A program made the translations under genes and the position numbers. Positions 6,792-16,245 of a stretch of DNA of 48,612 nt are shown here, one piece after another. Source of the stretch: Flavobacteriaceae bacterium. Lineage in GTDB: Bacteria; Bacteroidota; Bacteroidia; Flavobacteriales; Flavobacteriaceae. Every line of letters begins with the position of its first letter. Position 1 is the first letter of the stretch. The DNA lies in NCBI GenBank assembly GCA_002691645.1, contig NZIP01000043.1, forward strand, positions 14,028 to 62,639, in the 5' to 3' direction. The notes under the pieces were generated by a model that was not told the DNA's origin, ran no database searches, and saw nothing but the letters and a program-made list of their open reading frames with translations.

Positions 6792-9410
6792 TTAGATTTT
6801 ATTAAGGAGTTTTTTGATTTTGTTGAGTTCGTTCAACGCTTCAATAGGGGTGAGGTTATTGATATCTAAGCCAATTAAATCCTCTTTGATTTGCAACAGT
6901 ACAGGATCTTCTAGTTGAATAAAGCTGAGTTGTGTTTGTTCTAATGCTTTTTGCTGGGCAGTAACCTCTTCTAATTGAGCAGTTCTTTTTTGTTTTGAAC
7001 GACTTTCTTCCAATTTTATCAAAATTTCTTGAGCGTGCTCTAATAATTGTTTGGGCATACCTGCCATTTGGGCGACGTGAATTCCAAAAGAGTGGTGCGA
7101 AGGGCCTGCAATTAGTTTTCTCAAAAAAAGAACACCATCAGCAGTTTCTTTAACTGATACGTTGTAATTTTTAATTCGACTGTACTGTTCACTCATTGCA
7201 TTTAACTCATGATAGTGTGTGGCAAACAGCGTTTTAGCTTTACTTTGATGATTGTGCATATACGCGGCAATAGCCCATGCAATTGAAATTCCGTCATAAG
7301 TGCTTGTTCCCCTTCCGATTTCATCTAATAACACTAAACTTCGGTCGCTTAAATTATTTACAATTGCGGCGGTCTCATTCATTTCAACCATAAAAGTAGA
7401 CTCACCCATACTGATATTGTCACTGGCGCCGACCCTAGTAAATAGTTTATCGATTATTCCGATTGAAGCGGAATTCGCTGGAACATAAGAGCCTATTTGC
7501 GCCATTAAAACAATCAGTGCTGTTTGTCTTAAAATGGCTGACTTTCCGCTCATATTAGGTCCAGTAATCATCACGATTTGTTGGGAATCTGGATCGAGTT
7601 GAATGTCGTTGGCGATGTAGGGTGTATCCGATTCTAATTGTTTTTCGATTACAGGATGTCGTCCCGCTTTAATCAGTATTGATCGGTTTTGATGTATCTC
7701 AGGTTTGCAATAATTCGATTTTTTGGCGCAATCTGCAAATCCAACTAAGCAGTCCAGTCTTGCAACGGTTCGGGCAGTTTGTAATAATTCCGCTTTAAAT
7801 TTTTGCAATTCTTCAATTAGACCGTTAAAAAGTTCTAGTTCTTTAGCAGCTATTTTTTCCTCTGCGCCCAGTATTTTTTGCTCATAGGTCTTAAGTTCTT
7901 CAGTGATATAACGCTCGGCATTGACTAGTGTCTGTTTTCTTGTCCAGTTTTCGGGAACTTTATCCTTATGGGTGTTTCTCACTTCAATGTAATATCCAAA
8001 AACATTATTAGAGCTGATTTTGAGCGATGGAATACCCGTGATCTCACTCTCCCGTCTGAGCATTTCATTTAAGAGTTCTTGACCCGAGTTTGCTAATGTT
8101 CTTAATTCATCTAGTTCCTGATCGTATTGGGATGCAATGACACTTCCTTTTTGAAGTAGAGCAGGTGCTTCGGGATTAATCGCTTTAGAAATCAATGCTT
8201 CAATTACTGAACAACTCGCAATATGAGCAAATAGTGTTTGAAGTTCATTTAAATCAGTCTTTTTTAAGATAACATCTAAGGATATAACTTCTGTTAGACT
8301 CGTTTTCAAGTGATTTAATTCACGTGGATTGATTTTAGTCGAGGCTAATTTTGCTGCATAACGCTCCAGATCATAAATTGATTTTAAATGATCTTGAACC
8401 TGCCTTAATTCTTCAGTATGATTGAAGTAGTGATGAACAATTTTTAAGCGTTGATTAATTTTGACCTCATCGGTTAGAGGTAAGGCAATCCAATGCTTTA
8501 GAAGTCTCCCTCCCATTGGTGTACAACTATAATCTAAGACGTCAAAAAGAGTAGTTGCTTCGCGATTTAGTCCAAACAGCAACTCTAGATTTCTAATTGT
8601 AAAAGCGTCCATCCACATTTGATCGTCTCTTCTCAGTACCTGAATATGATTGATATGTCCCATCAATTTAGGTTGTGTTTGAGAGAGATAATAGAGCACT
8701 GCGGCAGCTGGACTAATGCCTAATTCATTCTCAAGGACACCAAAACCTTTTAGGCTATTTACTTTGAGATGAGAACAGAGTTTTTGCTCTGCCTGTTCTA
8801 CTTCAAAAATCCAATCTTCAAGGGGATGCAAATGGTAAAGACTTACCCAAGAATCTAACAGAGCACTCTTTTGGGGTTTGGCATAAAGTATTTCAGTGGG
8901 ATTAAAGTTTTGTAATAACTTATCAATATAATGCTGATCTCCGGAGGCGATAAGAAAGTTTGATGTAGATACATCGACAAAAGCAACAGCCCATTTCTGT
9001 TGGAGTTTAAAGACCGCCGATAGATAATTATTAGTTTTTTGTTCTAAAATGGCATCATTCAATGTTACCCCGGGAGTAATAAGTTCAGTAACTCCTCTTT
9101 TCACAATGGTCTTTGTCTGCTTAGGATCTTCTAATTGATCGCAAATAGCAACTCGATTACCCGCTTTAACGAGTTTAGGTAGATAGGTTTGTAAAGCGTG
9201 GTGTGGAAAACCAGCTAAAGGAGTTTGGTCGCCGCCGTTGTTTCTTTGGGTCAAGACAATATCCAAGATACGAGCAGCCTTTTGCGCATCTTCGCCAAAG
9301 GTCTCATAAAAATCTCCCACCCTGAAAAGAAGCATTGCGTCGGGGTACTTACCCTTGATCGCATTGTATTGCTTCATAAGGGGAGTGGTGCCATTGTTCT
9401 TTTTTGCCAT
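6792..9410 (-). CDS. mutS: DNA mismatch repair protein MutS
   Basis: 872 residues, the normal length for MutS. Near the N-terminus FRVGDFYETFGEDA holds the Phe-x-Glu mismatch-reading motif. The C-terminal ATPase has Walker A GPNMSGKS (about 616-623), Walker B LVLLDEIGRGTST (about 686-698) and the downstream H-loop TLFATHYHEL. It ends with the usual short C-terminal helix region, which promotes dimer/tetramer formation. MutS recognises base mismatches and small loops and recruits MutL. ATG start at 9410 (MAKKNNGTTPLMKQY), with a well-formed promoter just upstream (9419-9449). It is divergent from the TrmH-type gene, with a very short shared region. Confidence 0.98.
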   Translation of the reverse strand: MAKKNNGTTPLMKQYNAIKGKYPDAMLLFRVGDFYETFGEDAQKAARILDIVLTQRNNGGDQTPLAGFPHHALQTYLPKLVKAGNRVAICDQLEDPKQTKTIVKRGVTELITPGVTLNDAILEQKTNNYLSAVFKLQQKWAVAFVDVSTSNFLIASGDQHYIDKLLQNFNPTEILYAKPQKSALLDSWVSLYHLHPLEDWIFEVEQAEQKLCSHLKVNSLKGFGVLENELGISPAAAVLYYLSQTQPKLMGHINHIQVLRRDDQMWMDAFTIRNLELLFGLNREATTLFDVLDYSCTPMGGRLLKHWIALPLTDEVKINQRLKIVHHYFNHTEELRQVQDHLKSIYDLERYAAKLASTKINPRELNHLKTSLTEVISLDVILKKTDLNELQTLFAHIASCSVIEALISKAINPEAPALLQKGSVIASQYDQELDELRTLANSGQELLNEMLRRESEITGIPSLKISSNNVFGYYIEVRNTHKDKVPENWTRKQTLVNAERYITEELKTYEQKILGAEEKIAAKELELFNGLIEELQKFKAELLQTARTVARLDCLVGFADCAKKSNYCKPEIHQNRSILIKAGRHPVIEKQLESDTPYIANDIQLDPDSQQIVMITGPNMSGKSAILRQTALIVLMAQIGSYVPANSASIGIIDKLFTRVGASDNISMGESTFMVEMNETAAIVNNLSDRSLVLLDEIGRGTSTYDGISIAWAIAAYMHNHQSKAKTLFATHYHELNAMSEQYSRIKNYNVSVKETADGVLFLRKLIAGPSHHSFGIHVAQMAGMPKQLLEHAQEILIKLEESRSKQKRTAQLEEVTAQQKALEQTQLSFIQLEDPVLLQIKEDLIGLDINNLTPIEALNELNKIKKLLNKI

Positions 9411-9418
9411 AATTTTAC

Positions 9419-9449
9419 CGAAAATACTCGCTGTACCAAAGTGAGCAAA
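9419..9449 (-). promoter_or_regulatory. mutS promoter
   Basis: On the minus strand TTTG (9449-9446), 19 nt, then TATTTTCG (9426-9419). The spacing is ideal for the Bacteroidetes sigma factor and the -7 box differs from TAnnTTTG only at position 7. It ends 8 nt before the mutS ATG, so the 5' leader would be only a few bases long. It lies in the divergent gap in front of the TrmH gene. Confidence 0.6.
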
Positions 9450-9476
9450 ACAAATGTTGATATTTTGAACAAATCG

Positions 9477-10022
9477 TTGAAAACTAACTTTAGAAAGCTT
9501 TCCAATACTGAACTTAACAGATTGGCACCAGAGGAATTTAAAGAGGCCAAAAAAATTCCTTTAGTGGTAGTTTTAGACAATATCAGGAGCTTAAATAATA
9601 TTGGCTCTATTTTCAGAACCTCGGACGCTTTTAGAATTGAAGAAGTTTTTTTATGTGGAATAACAGCCCGCCCTCCACATAAAGATATTAGGAAAACCGC
9701 ACTGGGAGCAACTGAAAGTGTAGCCTGGCGCTATTTTGATAGCACTCGTGAAGCTTTGAGTGATTTAAGTGCTAAGAATTATAAAATCGCAGCTGTTGAA
9801 CAAGCTGAAAACGCATGTGACTTGAATGATTTTAAGATTGATTGTTCCAGCGGTTTAGCCGTTGTATTCGGACATGAAATTCAAGGTGTTGCTCAGGAGG
9901 TAGTAGACTTATGTGATGTCGTTATCGAAATACCTCAATTTGGCACAAAACACTCGTTCAACGTAGCTGTTTCAGCAGGAATTGTGCTTTGGAATTTGCA
10001 TAGACAATTTTCCTCCAAATAA
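9477..10022 (+). CDS. TrmH family (SpoU) RNA 2'-O-methyltransferase
   Basis: About 181 residues from TTG at 9477. SPOUT-fold motifs are clear: motif 1 VVLDNIRSLNNIGSIFRTSD with the catalytic Arg/Asn, then GHEIQGV (motif 2) and FGTKHSFNVAVSAGIVLW (motif 3). It uses S-adenosylmethionine to 2'-O-methylate tRNA or rRNA; the target nucleotide cannot be assigned. The frame stays open back to 9225 inside mutS, but that part reads antisense to mutS and is not plausible. Candidate starts are GTG 9441, TTG 9465 and TTG 9477. The last gives (M)KTNFRKLSNTEL, closest to the usual N-terminus of this family. It is followed by a bidirectional terminator. Confidence 0.88.
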   Translation: MKTNFRKLSNTELNRLAPEEFKEAKKIPLVVVLDNIRSLNNIGSIFRTSDAFRIEEVFLCGITARPPHKDIRKTALGATESVAWRYFDSTREALSDLSAKNYKIAAVEQAENACDLNDFKIDCSSGLAVVFGHEIQGVAQEVVDLCDVVIEIPQFGTKHSFNVAVSAGIVLWNLHRQFSSK

Positions 10023-10055
10023 AAAAACCCCAACAAAGAATGTTGAGGTTTTATA
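10021..10055. terminator. bidirectional rho-independent terminator
   Basis: AAACCCCAACA (10025-10035) and TGTTGAGGTTT (10041-10051) form a stem with a single C-A mismatch and loop AAGAA. A run of A precedes it and T-rich sequence follows, so it can end both the TrmH gene (plus) and, with seven U on the other strand, the FolK-kinase gene (minus). Confidence 0.75.
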
Positions 10056-10144
10056 TTATGTTTGAGTTAGTTAGTTGAACGCAATTACTCAAAAATATTC
10101 CATATTCACAAAATTATCTTAAAATTTTAATTAAGAATCAATAA

Positions 10145-11299
10145 TTAATCCGAATACTGCTGAATTAACAATGCGTTTTCTATTTTGAATACAATTTGTT
10201 TAAAGACTTCATTGTCAACTATAAAGTCATTTTTTTCGAGATTTAATTGAAGGTATTCAAAGTCTTTTTCTACTTTGAGATAACATTCATAACTCTTTAT
10301 AATTTTCTTCAAATAGTCTTCTGATATTCCCATTTCGTACGGTCTACCTCTTTTCAAAATTTGTCCTTTGATTACCTCTAAAGGTCTTCGAAGATAAACG
10401 TATAGGGAAGGATTTTTTAAATGTGTAAGGCTAAAATTGTACCAGCGTTTATATAAATCTAAAGCGCTTCCTTGGAGGTTTATCTCTGCGAACATCAAAG
10501 ATTTAGAGAGGTGATAGTCACTTAAGATTCCTTGAGGTTTGGTTAAATGTTGAAAGTGGTTTTCGATTTGTTCACTTCGATCTGCCAAAAAAGACAATTC
10601 TACGGGAAGGCTGTATTTATCCTTATTCTCATAAAAGGAAGAGAGAAATGGATTGTTTTCAAAACTCTCAAGAAAATAGGGGACTTCAAAAGTTTCAGCG
10701 ATTTTTTGACAAAGTGAAGTTTTACCCACACCAATACAACCTTCAATACAAATGTAACCGCTGTTTTGCCAAAATGACTTTCGGCTCATATGAAGGGTTT
10801 TTTCTACTGCAATGACATCATTTTCATCTTCGCAATGTGTTAAGAGTTCTGTTGTGATGCGCTTATTGAGTGGATGTACTTTTTGAGGCGCAATGTCCAT
10901 TAAAGGTTTTAGTACAAATCTGCGTTGTGCTATTCTTGGGTGAGGTAATTCTAATTGTGTAGTTTGAATGGTTAGGTCTTCGTAATACAACAGATCAAGA
11001 TCAATAGGCCTGTTGGTGTAAGAAAAATGAGCCTTTCGTTTACGACCTAATTCTTTTTCTATAAGGAGCAATTTGTTGAGGACTTCATGAGCGTCTAATC
11101 TTGTTTTAACAGCAATACACGCATTGATAAAATCATCTCCATCGAAACCAACAGCTTTATTTTTGTAGCATTTGGAGCACGCTACAACAGGGCCAATTAC
11201 TTCATCAATTTTAAATAAGGCTTTTTGCAGGTGAATAAAACGATTTCCTTGGTTGCTTCCAAGGCCAATAAGGACTTCTACTGTATCTGCTTTTCGCAT
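10145..11299 (-). CDS. folK: bifunctional FolK (HPPK) - deoxynucleoside kinase fusion
   Basis: About 384 residues in two domains. Residues 1-150 are 6-hydroxymethyl-7,8-dihydropterin pyrophosphokinase: LIGLGSNQGNR at the start, NRPIDLDLLYYED for Mg-ATP binding and LELPHPRIAQRRFVLKPL. From about residue 180 follows a deoxynucleoside kinase: P-loop EGCIGVGKTSL, then LADRSEQ, a SDYHLSKSLMFAE segment where other family members have DR(S/T), and the lid Arg region KGQILKRGRPYE. The first domain makes a folate precursor; the second phosphorylates salvaged deoxynucleosides. Such fusions are known in Bacteroidetes. I chose ATG 11299 (RKADTVEVLIGLGSN); a GTG at 11320 would add seven residues. It is divergent from sppA by a short gap. 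Confidence 0.92.
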   Translation of the reverse strand: MRKADTVEVLIGLGSNQGNRFIHLQKALFKIDEVIGPVVACSKCYKNKAVGFDGDDFINACIAVKTRLDAHEVLNKLLLIEKELGRKRKAHFSYTNRPIDLDLLYYEDLTIQTTQLELPHPRIAQRRFVLKPLMDIAPQKVHPLNKRITTELLTHCEDENDVIAVEKTLHMSRKSFWQNSGYICIEGCIGVGKTSLCQKIAETFEVPYFLESFENNPFLSSFYENKDKYSLPVELSFLADRSEQIENHFQHLTKPQGILSDYHLSKSLMFAEINLQGSALDLYKRWYNFSLTHLKNPSLYVYLRRPLEVIKGQILKRGRPYEMGISEDYLKKIIKSYECYLKVEKDFEYLQLNLEKNDFIVDNEVFKQIVFKIENALLIQQYSD

Positions 11300-11357
11300 A
11301 CGCCAAATTAATAATTCCACCTAACATTGATTATATTGCGGATTAAAACTTTAGATT

Positions 11358-13136
11358 TTGGATTTTCTTAAAAATACTTTGGCAGCAACAATCGGAGCAC
11401 TTGTAGCATTCGGAATTGCTTTTTTTATGTTTTTTATTTTCTTAGCTGCTTTGGGCAGTGCTGAACCTGATACGAAAATTGAAAAAGAGAGTGTACTTCA
11501 ATTAAAACTAAGTCAGCTTGTGGAAGAATATTTGGGCACAGACCCTAACGACCCCTTTGCTGCTCTTGTTCAAGATCGTATTGGTTTTGATCAACTATTA
11601 AAAGCGGTAAGTCTGGCTAAAACGGATGATCGAATTGAAGGGATTTCAATTGAAGGTAATATTCTTTCTTTGGGCTGGTCACAAATTAATGAACTCAGAG
11701 ATCTACTGATTGATTTTAAGTCTTCGGGTAAATTTATTTATGCATACAATGAGTTGTATTCACAAGATGACTACTTTTTAGCCAGTGTCGCGGATTCTAT
11801 TTTTATGAATCCAGTGGGAAATTTAGATTTTCGAGGTTTGGCATCAGAGGTGTTGTATTACAAAGATCTTCAAGAGCAGTCTGGAGTAAAAATGGAGGTT
11901 GTTCGCCATGGCAAATACAAATCTGCAGTCGAGCCTTATTTGAATGATGAGATGAGTGAAGAAAACAGAATGCAGATCAAAGCTTTATTGACCTCCATTT
12001 GGAACGAGGTAACCAATTCTATTTCAGAGGAGCGAGAAATAAGTACAGAGCGTTTGAATGAAATTGCAGACGATTTGTTAGCAAGAAGTGCTGATAGCGC
12101 AAAAGAATTAGGATTGATTGATGCATTGGTCTACGAAGATCAATATTACAGATCACTGTCTAATAGGTTGTCTGGAATAGACAATGAACTTGCGGCAAAC
12201 GACAAGCCTGAAATGACAAGTCTCAATAAGTATCTGCGTTTTGCCAAAACCAAAAGATTGTACAAGGGTAAGGATCGTATTGCCGTCTTGTATGCCAATG
12301 GGACCATTCTTTACGGTGAAGGAGGTAGCGCATATATCGGACAAGAATCTATTGCACGCGCTTTAAAGCGAATTCGAGAAGACCGAAAAGTTAAAGCGAT
12401 TGTACTTCGTGTGAATTCTCCAGGAGGAAGTGCACTCACATCAGAACTGATATGGCGTGAATTAAAACGTACTCAAGAACAAAAGCCTATCGTAGTTTCT
12501 ATATCTGATGTAGCAGCTTCAGGAGGATATTATATCGCTATGGCTTCAGACTTTATAATGGCACAACCTACATCTATTACTGGTTCTATTGGTGTGTTCG
12601 GTACATTGCCCAACTTTAGTGAGCTCAGTAAAAAAATAGGAATTACTCCGCAGTGGGTCGAGACCAATAAGCAATCTAGAGGTTACAGTGTGTTCGGTCC
12701 AATGACTCAAGAGAATTACAACGAAATAAAAGATGGCATAGAGCAAACTTATGATATCTTTTTAGAGCGAGTTGCAGCGGGTAGATCTATGGATAAAAAT
12801 CAGGTAGATGAATTAGCTCAGGGAAGAGTTTGGAGCGCATCTTCTGCTCTTGATAATGGATTAATCGACGCTTACGGTGGAATTTATGATGCTATTGAAA
12901 AAGCAGCTGAATTGGGCGAAACCTCTGACTACGCAGTGCAAAGTTTCCCCCGATATAAATCGGAATTTGAGCAAATATTTGGCGATCTTTCAGAGGCCCA
13001 AACCAAGGTTTTGCAACAAGTGACTAAAGCCTTTTTACCGGAGCCTGTCAATGCCTTAAATCAAAAAATAGAGCAGATCAAGGCTAAGGAAAATCAAATT
13101 CAAGCTCGAATGCCTTTTGAACTGAAAATAAGATAA
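11358..13136 (+). CDS. sppA: signal peptide peptidase SppA (protease IV, 67-kDa type)
   Basis: 592 residues, the double-domain length. Residues 8-31 form a membrane anchor (TLAATIGALVAFGIAFFMFF). The catalytic Lys is in HGKYKSAVEP (Lys188) and the Ser nucleophile in VAASGGYYIA (about Ser388), the arrangement of bacterial SppA in which the dyad is split between the two halves. The enzyme degrades signal peptides left in the inner membrane. Start: TTG at 11358, because an in-frame TAG is only two codons upstream and no ATG occurs before the anchor; (M)DFLKNTLAA fits the family. It is followed after 6 nt by the queuosine-precursor transporter, so the two are likely cotranscribed. Confidence 0.95.
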   Translation: MDFLKNTLAATIGALVAFGIAFFMFFIFLAALGSAEPDTKIEKESVLQLKLSQLVEEYLGTDPNDPFAALVQDRIGFDQLLKAVSLAKTDDRIEGISIEGNILSLGWSQINELRDLLIDFKSSGKFIYAYNELYSQDDYFLASVADSIFMNPVGNLDFRGLASEVLYYKDLQEQSGVKMEVVRHGKYKSAVEPYLNDEMSEENRMQIKALLTSIWNEVTNSISEEREISTERLNEIADDLLARSADSAKELGLIDALVYEDQYYRSLSNRLSGIDNELAANDKPEMTSLNKYLRFAKTKRLYKGKDRIAVLYANGTILYGEGGSAYIGQESIARALKRIREDRKVKAIVLRVNSPGGSALTSELIWRELKRTQEQKPIVVSISDVAASGGYYIAMASDFIMAQPTSITGSIGVFGTLPNFSELSKKIGITPQWVETNKQSRGYSVFGPMTQENYNEIKDGIEQTYDIFLERVAAGRSMDKNQVDELAQGRVWSASSALDNGLIDAYGGIYDAIEKAAELGETSDYAVQSFPRYKSEFEQIFGDLSEAQTKVLQQVTKAFLPEPVNALNQKIEQIKAKENQIQARMPFELKIR

Positions 13137-13142
13137 TCCTCA

Positions 13143-13856
13143 ATGGATAAATTGAAGACAAAAAAAAGAGCTTTATCGCTCTATATGTACTTGAGTGGTT
13201 TATTCATCACTTCTTTAGTTGTTTCGAATCTCATCTTTCAAAAATTCTTCAGTTTCAAACCTTTTGGAGAAATTGAAATCTTCGGTGCTCCAATCTTTGA
13301 AGCATCTGTTGGCCTATTACCCTATCCAATTACTTTTTTAATTACAGATTTAATTTCGGAGATCTACGGAAAGAAAAAGGCTAATCAGGTAGTTATCACT
13401 GGAATTTTTGCTTCTTTTTTTTCTCTTTTGATTGTCTTCGTATCGGACGCATCTTCAGCTACAACTTGGTCTCCCTTATCGAATGAACTCTTTAGTCGTG
13501 TTTTTGGAAATACGGTAATAGCTGTTTTTTCGTCTATGATGGCCTATTTATTAGCTCAATTTGTAGATATTCAGATTTATCATTTTTGGAAGAATCTCAC
13601 CAAGGGAAAACACCTTTGGCTAAGAAATAATTTCTCCACCTTTTCATCTCAATTTATAGATACATTGTCAGTGATTTCACTCTTGTGTTTTTTTGGAGAA
13701 ATTCCTTGGGAACGCTTTACGGGACTGGTGATTTCAGGTTTTTTGTTCAAGGCAATGATCGCAGCCTTGGATACTCCATTATTATACTTGGGGGTGCATC
13801 TTATCCGTAAACAATTCGGATTAAAAGTTGGAGAAGAAATACAATTAGATGCTTAA
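13143..13856 (+). CDS. queuosine precursor transporter (YhhQ/DUF165 family)
   Basis: 237 residues with about six hydrophobic segments. Family marks are FLITDLISEIYGKKKA near residue 75 and the stretch LAQFVDIQIYHFWKN with, further on, NNFSTFSSQFIDT, which are strongly conserved in YhhQ-type importers. YhhQ takes up preQ0/preQ1 for queuosine modification of tRNA; I assume the same here. No queuosine-biosynthesis gene is seen in the window and no preQ1 riboswitch fits in the 6-nt gap after sppA. Its last 12 bases overlap the convergent DUF2797 gene. Confidence 0.9.
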   Translation: MDKLKTKKRALSLYMYLSGLFITSLVVSNLIFQKFFSFKPFGEIEIFGAPIFEASVGLLPYPITFLITDLISEIYGKKKANQVVITGIFASFFSLLIVFVSDASSATTWSPLSNELFSRVFGNTVIAVFSSMMAYLLAQFVDIQIYHFWKNLTKGKHLWLRNNFSTFSSQFIDTLSVISLLCFFGEIPWERFTGLVISGFLFKAMIAALDTPLLYLGVHLIRKQFGLKVGEEIQLDA

Positions 13857-14657
13857 GGTCTTCACATTGAGGCCAACTCTATAGCCCTCGTGATTTCTTA
13901 TATTCATCACCGCTCCATCTTCAAATATGAGGTATTGACCTTTAATGCCAATCAAAACACCTTCAACATTGGGATCTTTTTTGAGTGAATGACTCTTAAG
14001 TACTTTTTCGATTTTTTGGCTATAAGGGAAAGCAATTGGTACATTGTTCAACTCAGCAATAAGGCAGTCTCTTACCTCATCTGGAATATGGGTTTGAAGG
14101 CTGTTAAAAACCTTACCGAGATTTTCTTGGCTTTCAGTTGTAGTCAGCATGGTGCGCCAGTTCGTTTTATCACTAATATGATTTTTTAAAGCGACTTCAG
14201 CTACACCGGCTAAGTACCGATTTGGAGTTTCTAAAATAGCCATCGCTTGATGAGCACCCTGGTCAATCCATCTTGTAGGGAGTTGTTTCTTTCGCGTAAT
14301 ACCAACTTTAACTGTTCCCGTATTTGAGAGGTACACAATGTGTGGTTGTAATTGCATTCTCTTTTCAAATTCTAAATCTCTATCCTCTTCTCCTAAATGG
14401 GCTTTACTTAACTCTGGTTTCATAATCCATTCTCCAGCCTTGGGAGATTCAAAAAAACACTTCTTACAAAATCCTTGAGCAAAAATAGTCTCGTCCGATC
14501 CACAATTAAGACACTGATAGCCCTGAAGCTCTAAGCGTATTTTTTTATGAATCAATTGATTGAGGTGAATAAGGTCGTTATCTAACTCAAGATAGTAGTT
14601 AACCTCTGCAGCATTTAGGCGGGTTGTCATTTTTTTTAATACCCCAGAATACAACAT
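13845..14657 (-). CDS. DUF2797 domain-containing protein
   Basis: 270 residues. Two CxxC pairs, CLNCGSDE and FCKKCF (about 48-69), make a probable zinc site. A segment IVYLSNTGTVKVGITRKK (about 110-127) recalls the GIY-YIG-like core seen in DUF2797 proteins, followed by RWIDQGAHQAMAI. The function is unknown; the combination of a zinc ribbon and a nuclease-like core suggests nucleic-acid contact, but this is inference. Start ATG 14657, giving MLYSGVLKKM, the usual N-terminus of the family. Its 3' end overlaps the queuosine-precursor transporter by 12 bases, tail to tail, and it is divergent from the GH3 gene. Confidence 0.88.
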   Translation of the reverse strand: MLYSGVLKKMTTRLNAAEVNYYLELDNDLIHLNQLIHKKIRLELQGYQCLNCGSDETIFAQGFCKKCFFESPKAGEWIMKPELSKAHLGEEDRDLEFEKRMQLQPHIVYLSNTGTVKVGITRKKQLPTRWIDQGAHQAMAILETPNRYLAGVAEVALKNHISDKTNWRTMLTTTESQENLGKVFNSLQTHIPDEVRDCLIAELNNVPIAFPYSQKIEKVLKSHSLKKDPNVEGVLIGIKGQYLIFEDGAVMNIRNHEGYRVGLNVKTLSI

Positions 14658-14667
14658 AGAAATTAGG

Positions 14668-14698
14668 TTTGAAAATTAACGCAATAAGCATACATTAG
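14668..14698 (+). promoter_or_regulatory. promoter of the GH3 gene
   Basis: TTTG (14668-14671), 19 nt, then TACATTAG (14691-14698), one mismatch from TAnnTTTG. It ends 20 nt before the ATG at 14719. Confidence 0.55.
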
Positions 14699-14718
14699 CA
14701 AGGTTAAAGTTACTAATA

Positions 14719-16245
14719 ATGGCCTTACCTCTTTTTAATAGTATTGCATCTTGGTGGCTAAAAAAGCGAATTCATCAGATAGAATTGTTTTTGAAATATC
14801 CAGGTGATGTTCAATACGAGGTACTGCAAAAACTACTTGATCAAGCTCAGCAGACCGAATACGGCAGAAGATTTGATTATGGGAGTATTCGCAATTACGA
14901 AGATTTTAGAGCTAGAATTCCTGTTGTTCATTATGAAGATATCGCTGATACCATCGATAGAACTAGAAAGGGTGAGCAACAACTTTTTTGGTCATCAGAT
15001 ATCAAGTGGTTCGCTAAAAGTAGTGGAACAACTAATGCCAAGAGCAAATTTATTCCCGTCAGCCAAGAAGCGCTTATCGATTGTCATTTTAAATCGGGTA
15101 AAGACCTACTCTGTTTATATCTCAATAACAATCCTGAGTCTAAACTTTTTACGGGTAAGAGTCTGAGGCTAGGTGGTAGCAAAGAACTCTACAAGGACAA
15201 CGGAAGTTATTTTGGAGATTTATCAGCTATTCTTATTGATAACATGCCTAAATGGGCAGAATACAGCAGCACTCCCAGCAACAAGGTGTCGTTAATGTCT
15301 AATTGGGAAGAAAAGTTAAAGGCCATTATAGACGAAAGTGTCTCCGAAAATGTCACCTCTTTGGCAGGAGTGCCTTCTTGGATGTTAGTTTTATTGAATC
15401 AACTACTCAAGGAGCAATCTGTTGAAAATCTCACGGCAATTTGGCCTCAGTTAGAAGTTTATTTTCATGGTGGAGTGGCCTTCACTCCCTACAGAGAACA
15501 GTTCGAAAAAATTCTGCCATTTGATTCAAAATGTTATGAAATCTACAATGCTTCAGAAGGTTTCTTCGCTATTCAAGATCAAAACTTTTCTGATGAATTA
15601 TTGTTGATGTTAGATTATGGAATCTTTTATGAATTCATTCCAATGGAACATTACTCTTCAACAGATTCATTTCCGAGGGCAATACCTTTGTGGGAGGTTG
15701 AGAAAGATATCAATTATGCTATGTTAATCAGCACTAATGCCGGTTTATGGAGGTATTGCATCGGAGATACCGTTAGATTTACTTCAACTTCACCCTATCG
15801 CCTGAATATAAGTGGTCGCACAAAGCATCATATCAATGTTTTTGGTGAAGAACTAGTCATAGAAAATGCGGAAAAAGCATTGGATTACGCTTGTAGAGTT
15901 ACACATAGTGAGGTGATTGAATACACTGTTGCACCTATTTTTATGAATTCAAATCAAAAGGGAGCACATCAGTGGATGGTTGAATTCAAAATTCAGCCTG
16001 AGGATTTAGCACTTTTTGAACAAGTATTAGATGACCACTTGAGAAAACTCAATTCTGATTATGACGCCAAACGAAATGGGGACATTACCTTATGTCTTTT
16101 GAAGATGAATGTGGCCTCCCCTGGACTTTTCTACAGATGGATGAAAGAAAAAAACAAATTAGGAGGACAGCACAAAGTACCTCGTCTTTCAAATGATCGC
16201 AGTTTTATGGAAGAACTTTTTGAATTGGAGGCAGAATTGGTTTAA
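14719..16245 (+). CDS. GH3 auxin-responsive promoter family protein (acyl-adenylate enzyme)
   Basis: 508 residues. [20 protein letters not shown] (about 93-112) contains the SSGTT ATP/AMP-binding loop, followed by further GH3 marks: [13 protein letters not shown] (ATP-binding acidic motif) and [12 protein letters not shown] before the C-terminal lid, where [15 protein letters not shown] is seen. Plant GH3 enzymes join amino acids to acyl acids such as jasmonate and indole-acetate through an acyl-adenylate. Bacterial members keep the fold but their substrates are unknown. The neighbours are unrelated and do not help. The last 4 bases overlap the convergent clpX stop. Confidence 0.92.
   Translation: MALPLFNSIASWWLKKRIHQIELFLKYPGDVQYEVLQKLLDQAQQTEYGRRFDYGSIRNYEDFRARIPVVHYEDIADTIDRTRKGEQQLFWSSDIKWFAKSSGTTNAKSKFIPVSQEALIDCHFKSGKDLLCLYLNNNPESKLFTGKSLRLGGSKELYKDNGSYFGDLSAILIDNMPKWAEYSSTPSNKVSLMSNWEEKLKAIIDESVSENVTSLAGVPSWMLVLLNQLLKEQSVENLTAIWPQLEVYFHGGVAFTPYREQFEKILPFDSKCYEIYNASEGFFAIQDQNFSDELLLMLDYGIFYEFIPMEHYSSTDSFPRAIPLWEVEKDINYAMLISTNAGLWRYCIGDTVRFTSTSPYRLNISGRTKHHINVFGEELVIENAEKALDYACRVTHSEVIEYTVAPIFMNSNQKGAHQWMVEFKIQPEDLALFEQVLDDHLRKLNSDYDAKRNGDITLCLLKMNVASPGLFYRWMKEKNKLGGQHKVPRLSNDRSFMEELFELEAELV

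Noticed and set aside
9225-9476. 5' extension of the TrmH gene into mutS
   Set aside because: It is antisense to the mutS start and not like the family's N-terminus; later TTG/GTG starts explain the gene.
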